Assembly: GCF_000482865.1 (NCBI RefSeq)
Contig: NZ_AXWW01000036.1
Location: 1-64,000 of the forward strand
DNA length: 64,000 nucleotides
Direction: 5' to 3'
Source: Actinokineospora inagensis DSM 44258
GTDB lineage: Bacteria > Actinomycetota > Actinomycetes > Mycobacteriales > Pseudonocardiaceae
The notes under the pieces were generated by a model. That model searched no databases. It was not told the DNA's origin and saw nothing but the letters and a program-made list of their open reading frames with translations. Positions 18,580-27,884 of this stretch are shown piece after piece. Every line of letters begins with the position of its first letter. Within the stretch, counting starts at the first letter, position 1. Made by a program: the position numbers and the translations under genes.

Positions 18580-20903
18580 TGGCAGGCCTCACAGGACTCG
18601 GGGTTCTCCAGGGAACAAGCCACGGCGGATACCGTGGGCACTGTCGCCTGCTGGATGCGCGTCGCCGGGCGGGAGCGCAGGTAGTACGTGGTTTTCAGGC
18701 CCGCTTTCCACGCGTACAGGTACATCGACGACAGCTTGCCGATGGTCGGCGACGCGACGAACAGGTTCAGTGACTGGCTCTGGTCGATGTACGGGCCGCG
18801 CGCGGCGGCGAGGTCGATCAGCGCGCGCTGCGGCAGTTCCCACGCGGTGCGGAACAGCGAGCGCACGTCGTCGGGCAACTCGGTGATGCCCTGCACCGAC
18901 CCTTCGTCGCGCTTGAGCCGGGCGCGGGTGTCGTCGGTCCACAGGCCGCGTGACTTCAGTTCGCGCACCAGGTACGAGTTGATCTGCAGGAACTCGCCGG
19001 ACAGGGTTTCGCGCTTGAACGCGTTGGACACCTGCGGCTCGATGCACTCGAAACACCCGGCGATGGACGCGATCGTGGCGGTCGGAGCGATGGCGACCAG
19101 CAGCGAGTTGCGCAGCCCGTGCTCGGCGATCCGTTCCCGCACCGCCGCCCACCGCGCGGTCTGCGTGGGCGTCACGCCCCACAGGTCCGGTTGCAGTTGA
19201 CCGCGCGCCGCCCGGGTCTGCGCGAACGCCGGGTGCGCGCCCGCGGACGCCGCCAACTCGGCCGACGACTCCAGCGCGGTCAGGTAGATCTCCTCGGTGA
19301 ACCGGGTCGACAGCTCGCGCGCCGCGTCGGAGTCGAAAGACAGGCCCAGCTTGAAGAACACGTCCTGCAGGCCCATCACACCGAGCCCCACCGGGCGCCA
19401 GCGCGGGTTGCTGCGCGCCGCCTGCTCGGTCGGGTAGTAGTTGATGTCGATCACCCGGTCGAGGAACACCACCGCGGTGCGGACGGTGGCCCGCAGCCGC
19501 TCCCAGTCGACCTCGCCGTCGCGGACGTGCGCGCCGAGGTTGACCGAGCCGAGGTTGCACACCGCGGTCTCGTCGTCGCTGGTGACCTCCAGGATCTCGG
19601 TGCACAGGTTGGACAGGTGCACCACGTTGCCCGGTTCGGCGGTCTGGTTGCAGGTGCGGTTCGCGGTGTCCTTGAACGTCATCCACCCGTTGCCGGTCTG
19701 CGCCAGCGTCCGCACCATCCGCCCGTACAGGTCGCGCGCCTTCACCGTGCGCACCGCCCGGCCCGCCTCCTCGGCGGCCCGGTAGGCGCGGTCGAAGTCC
19801 GCGCCCCACAGGTCGACGAGCTCGGGCACCTCGTCCGGGTCGAACAGCGACCAGTCGGCGTCGGCCTCGACCCGGCGCATGAACTCGTCGGGCACCCAGT
19901 TGGCCAGGTTCAGGTTGTGCGTGCGGCGCGCGTCCTCGCCCGTGTTGTCGCGCAGCTCCAGGAACTCCTCGACGTCCGGGTGCCAAGTCTCCAGGTACAC
20001 ACACGCGGCGCCCTTACGCCTACCGCCTTGGTTGACCGCGGCGACCGACGCGTCCAGCGTGCGCAGCCACGGCACGATCCCGTTCGAGTGGCCGTTGGTA
20101 CCGCGGATCAGCGCGCCGCGCGAGCGCACCCGGGACCACTGCACCCCGATGCCGCCCGCGAACTTCGACAGCCGGGCGATCTGCGCGTACCGCTGGTAGA
20201 TCGACTCCAGCTCGTCGCGCGGCGAGTCCAGCAGGTAGCACGACGACATCTGGGTGTGCACGGTGCCGGAGTTGAACAGCGTCGGCGAGCTCGGCAGGTA
20301 CGCCAGCGACGACATCAGCCGGTAGAGGTCGATGGCCTCGGCGGCGGTGTGCGACAGACCGCAGGCGACGCGCAGCAGCCAGTACTGCGGCACCTCGATC
20401 ACCGACCGCCGCGCCGGGTGGCGCAGCAGGTACCGGTCGTAGACGGTGCGCAGGCCGAAGTACTCGAACCGCCGGTCCGCGTCGAGGTCGACGGCGTCGT
20501 CCAGCTTGCGCGCGTTGGCGGCGACGAACGCGGCCGTGGTGTCGCCGATCAGCCCTTCGGCGTGCCCGAGCGCGGTGCTCTGGCTGAACGAGTGCACGCC
20601 CTGTCTGCGCACCTCTTTCCCGATGTACGCGGTCAGCAGGCCCGCGGCCAGCTTGGAGTACTCGGGTTCCTCGGTGACCAGCGCCGCCGCCGTCTGGATG
20701 GACAGCCGGTCCAGTTCCTCGGTGGTGGCGCCGTCGTACAGACCGCTGATGGTCTTGGTGGCGACCCGCAGCGGGTCCACATCGGTCAGTCCGTCCGCGC
20801 AGCGCTCGACCGCGCGCACGATCTTGTTCACGTCGACGGGCTCAAGCGCGCCATCGCGCTTGCGCACCCGCATGGTGGTGACGACAGAGTCGACGACCGT
20901 CAC
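18576..20903 (-). CDS. nrdA: Class I ribonucleoside-diphosphate reductase alpha subunit
   Basis: A 775-aa R1 protein that reduces ribonucleotides to deoxyribonucleotides using the radical from NrdB. An N-terminal ATP-cone (MRVRKRDGALEPVDVNKIVR) precedes the catalytic barrel. Active-site features are the disulfide Cys in MSSCYLLDSP, the NLCTEILE and CNLGSVNLG motifs, and the C-terminal redox pair CEACQ. The start GTG 20903 is preceded by GGAGAGAG. The leader contains a cobalamin riboswitch, and the gene is translationally coupled to nrdB. The same arrangement is known for the Streptomyces nrdABS operon, which is switched off by B12 when the class II enzyme NrdJ can work. Confidence 0.95.
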   Translation of the reverse strand: MTVVDSVVTTMRVRKRDGALEPVDVNKIVRAVERCADGLTDVDPLRVATKTISGLYDGATTEELDRLSIQTAAALVTEEPEYSKLAAGLLTAYIGKEVRRQGVHSFSQSTALGHAEGLIGDTTAAFVAANARKLDDAVDLDADRRFEYFGLRTVYDRYLLRHPARRSVIEVPQYWLLRVACGLSHTAAEAIDLYRLMSSLAYLPSSPTLFNSGTVHTQMSSCYLLDSPRDELESIYQRYAQIARLSKFAGGIGVQWSRVRSRGALIRGTNGHSNGIVPWLRTLDASVAAVNQGGRRKGAACVYLETWHPDVEEFLELRDNTGEDARRTHNLNLANWVPDEFMRRVEADADWSLFDPDEVPELVDLWGADFDRAYRAAEEAGRAVRTVKARDLYGRMVRTLAQTGNGWMTFKDTANRTCNQTAEPGNVVHLSNLCTEILEVTSDDETAVCNLGSVNLGAHVRDGEVDWERLRATVRTAVVFLDRVIDINYYPTEQAARSNPRWRPVGLGVMGLQDVFFKLGLSFDSDAARELSTRFTEEIYLTALESSAELAASAGAHPAFAQTRAARGQLQPDLWGVTPTQTARWAAVRERIAEHGLRNSLLVAIAPTATIASIAGCFECIEPQVSNAFKRETLSGEFLQINSYLVRELKSRGLWTDDTRARLKRDEGSVQGITELPDDVRSLFRTAWELPQRALIDLAAARGPYIDQSQSLNLFVASPTIGKLSSMYLYAWKAGLKTTYYLRSRPATRIQQATVPTVSAVACSLENPESCEACQ

Positions 20904-20998
20904 AGCTCTCTCCTCGCGAGCCGGTGCCACGAGGTCGGGGGAGTGAACGGGCGCGCGCGACCGCCACGTCCGCCCGCCCTCCCTCGGGGCTGTGGACG

Positions 20999-21020
20999 CC
21001 CGCGTGCGATCGCACGCGGG
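20999..21020 (-). terminator. 22-bp perfect palindrome between riboswitch and nrdA
   Basis: A perfect palindrome centred on GCGATCGC (arms CCCGCGTGCGA). It lies downstream of the riboswitch core and about 95 bp before nrdA on the minus strand, the right place for an expression platform or attenuator hairpin. No U-tract follows. Confidence 0.45.
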
Positions 21021-21225
21021 GCGCTGGCAGGTCTTCGGACTCACGGGCGTGCCGGGTCGTCGACCCGGCGCCTACTGGCCGTCGCTTCCCGGACGCGGGC
21101 GTCCAGTGCTCATCTGACGGCTTTCGTTCCCGTTCACCGCTGCGGGGCAGTCCCGGACTCGCACCGGGTTCCCTCTTGCGACGACCGGTCTGGCTGACCG
21201 GTCGAACCAGCTACCGGACCACAAT
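21021..21225 (-). promoter_or_regulatory. Cobalamin (B12) riboswitch in the nrdA leader
   Basis: Read on the minus strand, the leader holds the conserved cobalamin riboswitch core: GGGAACCCGGTGCGAGTCCG, then GGGACTGCCCCGCAGCGGTGA, and near its 3' end GTCCGAAGACCTGCCAGCGC. Order and spacing fit the family. B12 binding would lower nrdAB expression. An AT-rich stretch at about 21226-21236 (CACTATGTATTG on the minus strand) could hold the promoter -10 region. The boundaries are approximate. Confidence 0.92.
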
Positions 21226-21281
21226 ACATAGTGATCGCCGGGCCACCGCACACCCACATGTTGTGGGCGTGTCGCTGGGGT

Positions 21282-21782
21282 TCAGCCGCCCACGATCGTG
21301 TCGACCACGGCGGCGAGGTCCCGGTCGGCGTCCACCTCGATGGCGCCGAGGGCCAGCACCTCGTCCTGGTAGCGCGGGCGCCACCGGCGGATCCACTCGC
21401 GCTGGCCGGGGCGGCGGCCGAAGTCGTGCAGCCGGTCCTGGTCGTCCACTCTGGACAGCATGGTGGCCTCGCTGATCGCGAGCAGGTAGACCCGCTCGAA
21501 CCGTGTCCAGGCGCGGGCGATGTTGTCGGCCGCCCCGCAGACGTACATGGTGTCGGCCGACGCGATCAGGTCGTCGAGCCAGGTGAGGTCCCAGGACCAG
21601 GTGTGCTGGTCGAACCAGGTCGCGGAGGCGTCGTCGGGCATCCACACCGGACTGCCGGACCGGTCGAGCCACCGCGCGATCACGTTGTCCGCATCGATGG
21701 CGGTATAACCGCGCTCCGACAGTTCTGCCGCGACGGTGCTCTTGCCGGAGCCGGAACAGCCGGTTATCAATGCCGCGCCCAT
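21282..21782 (-). CDS. P-loop (AAA-type) nucleotide kinase-like protein
   Basis: A 166-aa protein beginning MGAALITGCSGSGKSTVAAE, a Walker A motif (GCSGSGKS), followed by a DADNVIARW segment. It resembles shikimate/gluconate/adenylate kinase-like P-loop proteins that phosphorylate small molecules. The start ATG 21782 puts the P-loop at residues 8-15. The next gene on the other strand starts about 300 bp away; that gap (21783-22085) holds the divergent promoters and nothing else I can name. The substrate is unknown. Confidence 0.75.
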   Translation of the reverse strand: MGAALITGCSGSGKSTVAAELSERGYTAIDADNVIARWLDRSGSPVWMPDDASATWFDQHTWSWDLTWLDDLIASADTMYVCGAADNIARAWTRFERVYLLAISEATMLSRVDDQDRLHDFGRRPGQREWIRRWRPRYQDEVLALGAIEVDADRDLAAVVDTIVGG

Positions 21783-22085
21783 GTCAGGATTGTTCCTGGT
21801 TCGCGCGATGGGCGACAACCGCGACGTCCTCGTCGTAGCCCGTAGAGGGACGACGGCGTCGTTGTGGAGTGTGGTCAGTTGTGGTCCATACCACAGCCGT
21901 ACCGGGTGCCGCGACTCCAGCACAATCCGGACATCTGTGCGCGACGTCTCCGGCGAACACACCGGTCGATCGGCCGTGCCCCCTTCCCCTGGTGACCAGT
22001 TGCACCTCATCATGAACCTGCGGTAACAACGATATTGCCGAGGGCGACTCGTTGGGTGACGAGTTCGTGGCGTGACGAGGGGGTT

Positions 22086-22550
22086 GTGACGGTGTCGATC
22101 GCACCGGACGCCGGTGGCGCGGGGGCACCCGCCAAGGTCCTGGCCACCGCGTCGACCGAGGGCGACCAGCTCACGGTGACCATGCCACCCCGGCTCTACC
22201 ACCTGGTGACCCTGCGCAACCACCTCCGGGCGTGGTTGGCGGACCTCGGTGTGGCCATCGAAACCGCGCGGGACATCGTTATGGCCACTGACGAAGCTGT
22301 GACCAACGCCGTCGAACACCGGTTCCGACCCGACCGGGCCACCGGCGAGGTGACCCTCATGGTCGAGGCCCGACCAGGTGCGATCGTGGTCACTGTCGCC
22401 GACACCGGCCCGTGGCAGTTACCGGCGCAGGGACACATACCCGACGGCGGATTCAACCTGCCGCTCTTGCGCGTGCTCGCCGACGAGGTGCACCTGCGCC
22501 ACCACGACGGCAGGAGTGTCCTCGTCGCACACTTCCCACACAGGGGTTGA
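22086..22550 (+). CDS. RsbW-like ATP-binding anti-sigma regulator
   Basis: A 154-aa protein with a GHKL ATPase fold: the N box DEAVTNAVEHRF and the G1 box VADTGPWQLP are visible. Such proteins are anti-sigma or anti-anti-sigma kinases in partner-switching networks, common in actinobacteria. GTG 22086, preceded by GAGGGGG, is the best start. It stands alone ahead of an aldo/keto reductase gene 38 bp downstream, and no STAS partner is adjacent. Confidence 0.82.
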   Translation: MTVSIAPDAGGAGAPAKVLATASTEGDQLTVTMPPRLYHLVTLRNHLRAWLADLGVAIETARDIVMATDEAVTNAVEHRFRPDRATGEVTLMVEARPGAIVVTVADTGPWQLPAQGHIPDGGFNLPLLRVLADEVHLRHHDGRSVLVAHFPHRG

Positions 22551-22588
22551 TCACGCGCGCATTTGCCCGACCGGGCATAGTGGGCGGT

Positions 22589-23410
22589 ATGGCAGCGACG
22601 TTGGGACAGGTCAAGCGGATCGGGTACGGGGCCATGCAGTTGGCCGGACCGGGCGTCTTCGGGCCGCCCGCCGACCCCGACGGCGCGATCGCGGTGCTGC
22701 GCCGCGCGGTCGAACTCGGCGTCGACCACATCGACACGTCCGACTACTACGGCCCGTACGTGGTCAACGAGTTGATCGCGCGGGCCCTGCGGCCTTACCC
22801 CGAGGGCCTGGTCATCGTCACGAAGATCGGTGCCCGCCGCGACGACAAGGGCAACTGGCTGCCCGCGCTCGCCCCCGACGAACTGCGGTCCGCGGTGCAC
22901 GACAACCTCACCCGGCTCGGTGTAGACCGGCTCGACGCGGTCAACCTGCGGGTGATGGACGAGTCGCCGCTGGAGGAGCACTTCGCGGTGCTCGCCGCGA
23001 TGCGCGAAGAGGGCCTGATCGCGGAGCTCGGGGTCAGCAACGTGACCTCCGAGCAGTTGGCCAAGGCCCGCGAGATCGCCCCGGTCGCCTGCGTGCAGAA
23101 CCAGTACAACATCACCGAGCGCGGCGACGACGCCCTCGTCGACGAGACCGCCCGGCTCGGCATCGCCTACGTCCCGTTCTTCCCGCTGGGCGGGTTCCAG
23201 CCGCTGCAGGCCGAGGTGCTGCACACCGTCGCCGCCCGGCACGACGCCACCGACCGGCAGATCGCGCTCGCCTGGCTGCTGGCCCGTTCGCCCAACATCC
23301 TGCTCATCCCCGGCACCAAGTCGGTCGGGCACCTCGAACAGAACCTCGCCGTCGGTGACATCACGCTCACCGAGGAGGACTTGGCCGACCTGAACGCCAT
23401 CGCCGGTTAA
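22589..23410 (+). CDS. Aldo/keto reductase family oxidoreductase
   Basis: A 273-aa TIM-barrel NADPH-dependent reductase. The catalytic Asp/Tyr region is visible as HIDTSDYYGPYVVNELI and the Lys as VIVTKIGARR. The cofactor end has LIPGTKSVGHLEQNL. In the segment where the family usually has the catalytic His (DLYQIHxxD), this protein reads DAVNLRVMD, so Arg replaces the His. That substitution suggests altered or weaker carbonyl reduction. ATG 22589 gives the usual family length. The substrate is unknown. Confidence 0.88.
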   Translation: MAATLGQVKRIGYGAMQLAGPGVFGPPADPDGAIAVLRRAVELGVDHIDTSDYYGPYVVNELIARALRPYPEGLVIVTKIGARRDDKGNWLPALAPDELRSAVHDNLTRLGVDRLDAVNLRVMDESPLEEHFAVLAAMREEGLIAELGVSNVTSEQLAKAREIAPVACVQNQYNITERGDDALVDETARLGIAYVPFFPLGGFQPLQAEVLHTVAARHDATDRQIALAWLLARSPNILLIPGTKSVGHLEQNLAVGDITLTEEDLADLNAIAG

Positions 23411-23513
23411 ACCGGACGACCCTTGAACGCAACGTGGGGAGGGTCTCCCACCGGCTGGAAAGCGGGCTGCGTCGGCATAGTGGCCCGCCGTTGAGCGCTG
23501 CTAGTCTGGCCCC

Positions 23514-24662
23514 GTGACGGTGCAGAAAGCCGATTGGGGCGCGTTCGCGCGGCGGTACCGGGCCTTCTTCCGCAAGCGGCCCGAGGTGCCTTTCCGGATT
23601 GAGCCGCCCACCGGGGACGGTCGCACGCTGGGCTCCGGCGAACCGGTGTTCACCCTCGTCGCGCACGACGAGGCGGCCATCTCGGCGCTGAACTCGCTCG
23701 ACCAGGTGCAGATCGGACTCGCCTACCTGGACGGCAGCCTCGACATCGACGGCGACATCTTCGCCGCCCTGTCGATGCGCAAGTTCTTCAGCGACATCCA
23801 CCCCGTGTCGTACGTGAACCGGTTCCTGCCCGCGATTGTGCGCGGTAAGACCGAACACGACCGCCGGTCCATCACCGCGCACTACGACCGCGACCCCGAG
23901 TTCTTCCTGTCCTTCCTGGACGATCGGCACCGCTGCTACACGCAGGGCTCGTTCAAGTCCGACGACGAGCCGATCGAAGACGCGATGACCCGCAAGATGG
24001 ACATGGCCATCGAGCAGCTCGGCGTCAAGCCCGGCGACCGGGTGCTGGAGATCGGCGGCGGCTGGGGCGCGTTCGTCGAGCACGCCGGGCGCAAGGGCAT
24101 CGAGGTCACCACGCTGACCCTGTCCGAGCCGTCCGAGCTGTTCCTCAAGGACCTCATCGCGCGCGAGAACCTGCCGTGCCAGGTGTTGCGGCAGCACTTC
24201 TACCAGTTCAAGGGCGCCAAATACGACGCGATCGTCAACATGGGCGTCACCGAGCACCTGCCCGACTACAAGACGTCGCTGCGCAAGTACGCGGAGCTGC
24301 TCAAGCCGGGCGGCCGGGTCTACCTGGACGCGTTGGCGATGCGGCACAAGCACCGCATGTCCACCTTCATGAGCAGGTACGTCTACCCCGGTGTGTCGAC
24401 GCCGCTGCTGCTGCACGACTACCTGCACCAGGTGGCGCGGTCGCCGTTCTCCCTCACCTCGGTGGACGACGAGCGGCACAACTACTACCTCACCTGCAAG
24501 ATCTGGGCGGAGAAGCTCGACCGCAACCGCGAGCACGTCGTGTCCAACTGGGGCGAGGCGCTGTACCGGCACTTCCGGCTGTTCCTCTGGGGCTCGGCGT
24601 CCGGTTTCGACAGCGGCCTGGTGCAGGCGTACCGCTGGGCGCTGGAGCTGCCCGCTCGCTGA
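23514..24662 (+). CDS. Cyclopropane-fatty-acyl-phospholipid synthase family methyltransferase
   Basis: A 382-aa SAM-dependent enzyme of the CFA synthase/mycolic acid cyclopropane synthase family, which methylenates or methylates double bonds of lipid acyl chains. The SAM site is VLEIGGGWGAFVEHAG. The VNMGVTEHLPDY region matches the SVGMFEHV family motif, followed by LLKPGGRVYLDAL. The N-terminal lipid-binding region (FTLVAHDEAAISALNSLDQV, YLDGSLDIDGD) is typical. The start is GTG 23514. It is monocistronic as far as can be seen. Confidence 0.9.
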   Translation: MTVQKADWGAFARRYRAFFRKRPEVPFRIEPPTGDGRTLGSGEPVFTLVAHDEAAISALNSLDQVQIGLAYLDGSLDIDGDIFAALSMRKFFSDIHPVSYVNRFLPAIVRGKTEHDRRSITAHYDRDPEFFLSFLDDRHRCYTQGSFKSDDEPIEDAMTRKMDMAIEQLGVKPGDRVLEIGGGWGAFVEHAGRKGIEVTTLTLSEPSELFLKDLIARENLPCQVLRQHFYQFKGAKYDAIVNMGVTEHLPDYKTSLRKYAELLKPGGRVYLDALAMRHKHRMSTFMSRYVYPGVSTPLLLHDYLHQVARSPFSLTSVDDERHNYYLTCKIWAEKLDRNREHVVSNWGEALYRHFRLFLWGSASGFDSGLVQAYRWALELPAR

Positions 24663-24736
24663 GCCAACCCCGCCGTCCGGCCTCTGTGGACCGATTGTCC
24701 GCTATCTCTATCCACAGTGGACGCTTGGCGCCTTGG

Positions 24737-25273
24737 CTAGGTAACCCAGAACACGACCGCCACGACCGGCACTGAGGCAACCGCCAAGGCGAACACACCG
24801 AAGTAACCCGCACCCAGGCATCGGAAGCCGAGACCGAACGTCCACTTGGCACCGGTCGCTGCGGCGAACCCGAGGGAACCCGCGAACGCCAGCACGCCGA
24901 CCGAGAGACCTACCATCACCTCGATGCCGAGGATCCGGTGCCACGGCCTTGGCGTGTACACGTTGTCCCGCACTTGGCGCACGGCGAGCGTGGTGTTGTC
25001 GCCGTACACCTCGTCGGCCGGGATCAGTTCGACGACGGCACCCGACGACGCGGCCGAGTTGTCCGGGTCGAACCGGCCGGTGCAGGAGATGGTGCCGCCG
25101 CCGTCCGGCAGTTCCTCCTGCACGCACCGGTTCACCTGGAACGTCCCCGGTTCACCGCGGTAGCCCGCCTCCTCCTGGATGTGGAACCACAGCGGCACCG
25201 CCACCCAGACCACAATGCCCACCAGAGCCGACGCGACCACCGCCTGGACAACCCGGAGCAGCGGCTTCACCAC
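24737..25273 (-). CDS. Membrane protein, paralogue 1 of a tandem pair
   Basis: A 178-aa protein with an N-terminal helix (LRVVQAVVASALVGIVVWVAV), an extracytoplasmic region with two conserved Cys (FQVNRCVQEE, ISCTGRF) and two C-terminal helices. It shares layout and motifs (GYRGxxGxFQVNRC, CTGxF, WTFGLGxR) with the next gene upstream, so the two arose by tandem duplication. I recognise no family. The two Cys may form a disulfide outside the membrane. Confidence 0.7.
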   Translation of the reverse strand: MVKPLLRVVQAVVASALVGIVVWVAVPLWFHIQEEAGYRGEPGTFQVNRCVQEELPDGGGTISCTGRFDPDNSAASSGAVVELIPADEVYGDNTTLAVRQVRDNVYTPRPWHRILGIEVMVGLSVGVLAFAGSLGFAAATGAKWTFGLGFRCLGAGYFGVFALAVASVPVVAVVFWVT

Positions 25274-25314
25274 GAGTCCTCCTCGGATGCGACGACCTCA
25301 CCCAGATGCCACCA

Positions 25315-25836
25315 TCACGGGATGATGGCCAGGACCACGGCCATGACCAGTGCGCCGACCAGCACCAACCCGGTCGCGCAGAGGTTCGCCACCAGCAACC
25401 ACCGGCAGCCGAGGCCGAACGTCCAGTCGTCGTCGGTCACCGCGGCGTAGCCCAGCGAGGCCGCGAACCCCAGCAGCGCCGCCCCGACAACGATCACCAA
25501 GCCCAACAGGAGGATCACGAACCACGTCTTCGGCACGAACACCTGGTCACCCACTCGGCGCACCGTGAGCCGGGTGTTGTCGGCAAAGGCTTCGTCCGCC
25601 GGGTCGAGCCGCACCGCGGCGGTGGACGTCACCACACCTTCGGGGAAGAACACGCCGGTGCACGAGTGTGTGGTGCCGTCCGGGGTCTCATCGTCCAGGC
25701 AGCGGTTCACCTGGAACGAACCGAGATCACCCCGGTAGCCGGACCTGGTCATGGCGCCGGTCCACATCAGGGTCGCCAACCACACCGTGGCACCCACCAG
25801 CACCACCGCCGCCACCGCCTGGACAACCCTGAGCAC
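25315..25836 (-). CDS. Membrane protein, paralogue 2 of a tandem pair
   Basis: A 173-aa paralogue of the protein encoded just downstream: LRVVQAVAAVVLVGATVWLA at the N-terminus, GYRGDLGSFQVNRC and HSCTGVF in the exposed part, and DDDWTFGLGCRW between C-terminal helices. It lies 41 bp upstream of its partner on the same strand and is probably co-transcribed. The function is unknown. Confidence 0.7.
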   Translation of the reverse strand: MLRVVQAVAAVVLVGATVWLATLMWTGAMTRSGYRGDLGSFQVNRCLDDETPDGTTHSCTGVFFPEGVVTSTAAVRLDPADEAFADNTRLTVRRVGDQVFVPKTWFVILLLGLVIVVGAALLGFAASLGYAAVTDDDWTFGLGCRWLLVANLCATGLVLVGALVMAVVLAIIP

Positions 25837-25910
25837 AGACCCTCCCGGTGCGCCGCGACCCGCGCCAGGGTAGCCGCAACAACTGGGCGAACGGGCCCGA
25901 ACAGGGGAAA

Positions 25911-25940
25911 AGCCCCACCCCGGGCACGTGGGGTGGGGCT
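25911..25940 (-). terminator. Intrinsic terminator of the chitinase gene
   Basis: Arms AGCCCCACCCC and GGGGTGGGGCT (11 bp, perfect) around an 8-nt loop, followed on the minus strand by TTTTCCCC. It lies 16 bp after the chitinase stop codon. Confidence 0.75.
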
Positions 25941-25955
25941 GATCCGGGTAAGTGG

Positions 25956-27758
25956 TTACGGCAACGAGGTGAGGAACGGCCGGTGCGAGTTCTGGAACTC
26001 CCAGTTGTAGTACCGGTCCCAGTTGATCGACCAGGTCATCAGCCCGCGGATCCCCGGCTGGGTGCCGCCGCGCAGGGTGTAGCCGCCGCAGCCCTGGTTG
26101 CGGGCCAGGCAGTTGACCGCGGCCTGCACGTTGGCGGGCGAGGTGTAGCCGTTGCCCGCGCTGACCGCGGCCGGGAGACCGATCGCGATCTGGTCGTCGC
26201 GCAGGCCGGGGAAGGTGAACCCGGTGTTGGCCACCGGGAACCCGGCCTTGAGCATGTCGGTCATCGCGATGTGGAAGTCCGCGCCGCCCATGGTGTGGTA
26301 CTGGCCGTCCAGACCGGTGACCGGCCCGGAGTTGTAGTCCTGCACGTGCAGCACGGTCAGCGCGTCGCGCAGCGCGTGGATCACCGGGAGGAAGGCGCCG
26401 GTGCGGTTGTCGCCCGCGCTGGTACCGCCGTAGAACTGGTAGCCGACCTGGACGAAGAACGTCTCCGGCGCCATGGTGAGCACGAACTTGGCGCCGTACT
26501 TGGCCTTCAGCGACTTCAGCGCGGAGATCAGGTTCACGATCACCGGGGTGGTCGGGTTGCGGAAGTCCTTGTCACCGGAGTTGAGGTACAGCGAGTGGCC
26601 CTCGAAGTCGACGTCGAGGCCGTCGAGGCCCCACTTGTCGATGATCGCCGACACGGAGCTGACGAACTTGTCCCGCGCCGCGGTCGTGGTCAGTTGCACC
26701 TCGCCGTTCTGGCCGCCGATCGAGATCAGCACCTTCTTGCCCTTGGCCTGCTTGGCCTTGATGGCGGCGATGAAGTCCGCGTCGCTCTCCACCGACGGGC
26801 ACTCGGTGACCGAGCAGCGGTTGAACCGGACGTCACCGGAGGTCACCGACGTCGGCTCGGCGAACGCCAGGTCGATGATGTCCCAACTGTCCGGCACGTC
26901 GGACATCTTGATGTAGCCGGACCCGTTGGCGAAGCTCGTGTGCAGGTAGCCGATCAGCGCGTGCTTGGGCAGGCCGATGTCCGGGCAGCCGGTGGTGGTG
27001 CCGGTGACCTCGGACGAACGCGCCGACTCGCCGGTCGTGTTGTACGCGGTCACCGCGAACGTGTGCGTCGAGCAGGAGTCCAGGCCGCTGATCGTGGTCG
27101 ACGTGCCGGTGACCGTCGCCTTCAGCGTGGTGCCCTCGTACACCTTGTAGCCGGTGACGGTCCCGGTCGCCGCCGCCCAGGACAGCGCGATGGAGTTCGC
27201 GTTGACCGCGCCGACCGCCGGGTTCGCCGGGGTGCTCGGCGCGTTGCCGCCCGGGTTGCCGCCACCGCCGCCGGGACCGTCGAGCACGAGGTCGTCGACC
27301 TGGAACGTGCCCGCGCCGTACCAGCCGTGCACGTACAACTCGACACTGGTCTGCGTCGCGCCGGTGGTGAAGGCCAGCGACAGTTGCGAGTAGTCGGACG
27401 CGGCGGTCCAGGTGGAGCCGCCGCCGGTGATGCCGAGGTAGACCGGGTTGCCCCGCACCCAGGCGGACACCTTGTAGGCGGTGTTGGGCAGCACGGACAC
27501 GGTCTGCGCGCACTGGCCGGTCTTCGCGCCGTTCGCGGTGGAGGCGAGCGCGTACGACCCGGAGTGCACCGGGGTGGACACGACCGCCGCCGAGTCGCAC
27601 GTCCACCCGGCGGTGGACCCGCTCTCGAAGCCCGGATTGGTCAACAGGTTGGCCGCCGCCGCGGGACCGGCGACGAGCACCCCCGCGACGACCGAGCAGG
27701 CGGCGGCCATCGCGGCCACCACCCCCCAACCACCACGGCGGCGAAGGACGAGTGTCAT
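25956..27758 (-). CDS. Secreted GH18 chitinase with CBM and fibronectin type III domains
   Basis: A 600-aa modular exoenzyme. A signal peptide (RRRGGWGVVAAMAAACSVVAG ending near AAAA) precedes a carbohydrate-binding module starting NLLTNPGFESGSTAGW (~37-165). Next come a Gly-rich linker, an FnIII domain (APSTPANPAVGAV onwards) and a GH18 catalytic barrel (~270-595). The GH18 signature is LDGLDVDFEG, with the catalytic Glu last in DxxDxDxE; the substrate motif SIGG precedes it. It hydrolyses chitin outside the cell. ATG 27758 is chosen because GGAGGT lies just upstream, inside the longer frame that starts at 27773. Expression is probably under DasR control (see operator). Confidence 0.93.
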   Translation of the reverse strand: MTLVLRRRGGWGVVAAMAAACSVVAGVLVAGPAAAANLLTNPGFESGSTAGWTCDSAAVVSTPVHSGSYALASTANGAKTGQCAQTVSVLPNTAYKVSAWVRGNPVYLGITGGGSTWTAASDYSQLSLAFTTGATQTSVELYVHGWYGAGTFQVDDLVLDGPGGGGGNPGGNAPSTPANPAVGAVNANSIALSWAAATGTVTGYKVYEGTTLKATVTGTSTTISGLDSCSTHTFAVTAYNTTGESARSSEVTGTTTGCPDIGLPKHALIGYLHTSFANGSGYIKMSDVPDSWDIIDLAFAEPTSVTSGDVRFNRCSVTECPSVESDADFIAAIKAKQAKGKKVLISIGGQNGEVQLTTTAARDKFVSSVSAIIDKWGLDGLDVDFEGHSLYLNSGDKDFRNPTTPVIVNLISALKSLKAKYGAKFVLTMAPETFFVQVGYQFYGGTSAGDNRTGAFLPVIHALRDALTVLHVQDYNSGPVTGLDGQYHTMGGADFHIAMTDMLKAGFPVANTGFTFPGLRDDQIAIGLPAAVSAGNGYTSPANVQAAVNCLARNQGCGGYTLRGGTQPGIRGLMTWSINWDRYYNWEFQNSHRPFLTSLP

Positions 27759-27804
27759 GTCGACAACCTCCATGTCACGGTGCGCAGGGGGACACCGCTC
27801 GGAT

Positions 27805-27840
27805 ATTGTCTAGACCAATTATCCGATGTTGTCCAGACCT
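27805..27840 (-). promoter_or_regulatory. DasR-type operator (dre) upstream of chitinase
   Basis: On the minus strand 27819-27805 reads ATTGGTCTAGACAAT, close to the DasR consensus core TGGTCTAGACCA. A second half-like copy, AGGTCTGGACAAC, lies at 27840-27828. The pair is 47 bp or more upstream of the chitinase start, where DasR sites sit in streptomycete chitinase and amino-sugar genes. This predicts repression relieved by GlcN-6-P. Confidence 0.7.
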
Positions 27841-27884
27841 CTCCCCGTCCTACGACCAGCCGTTCCGGGACCCGCCCTGCTGAT

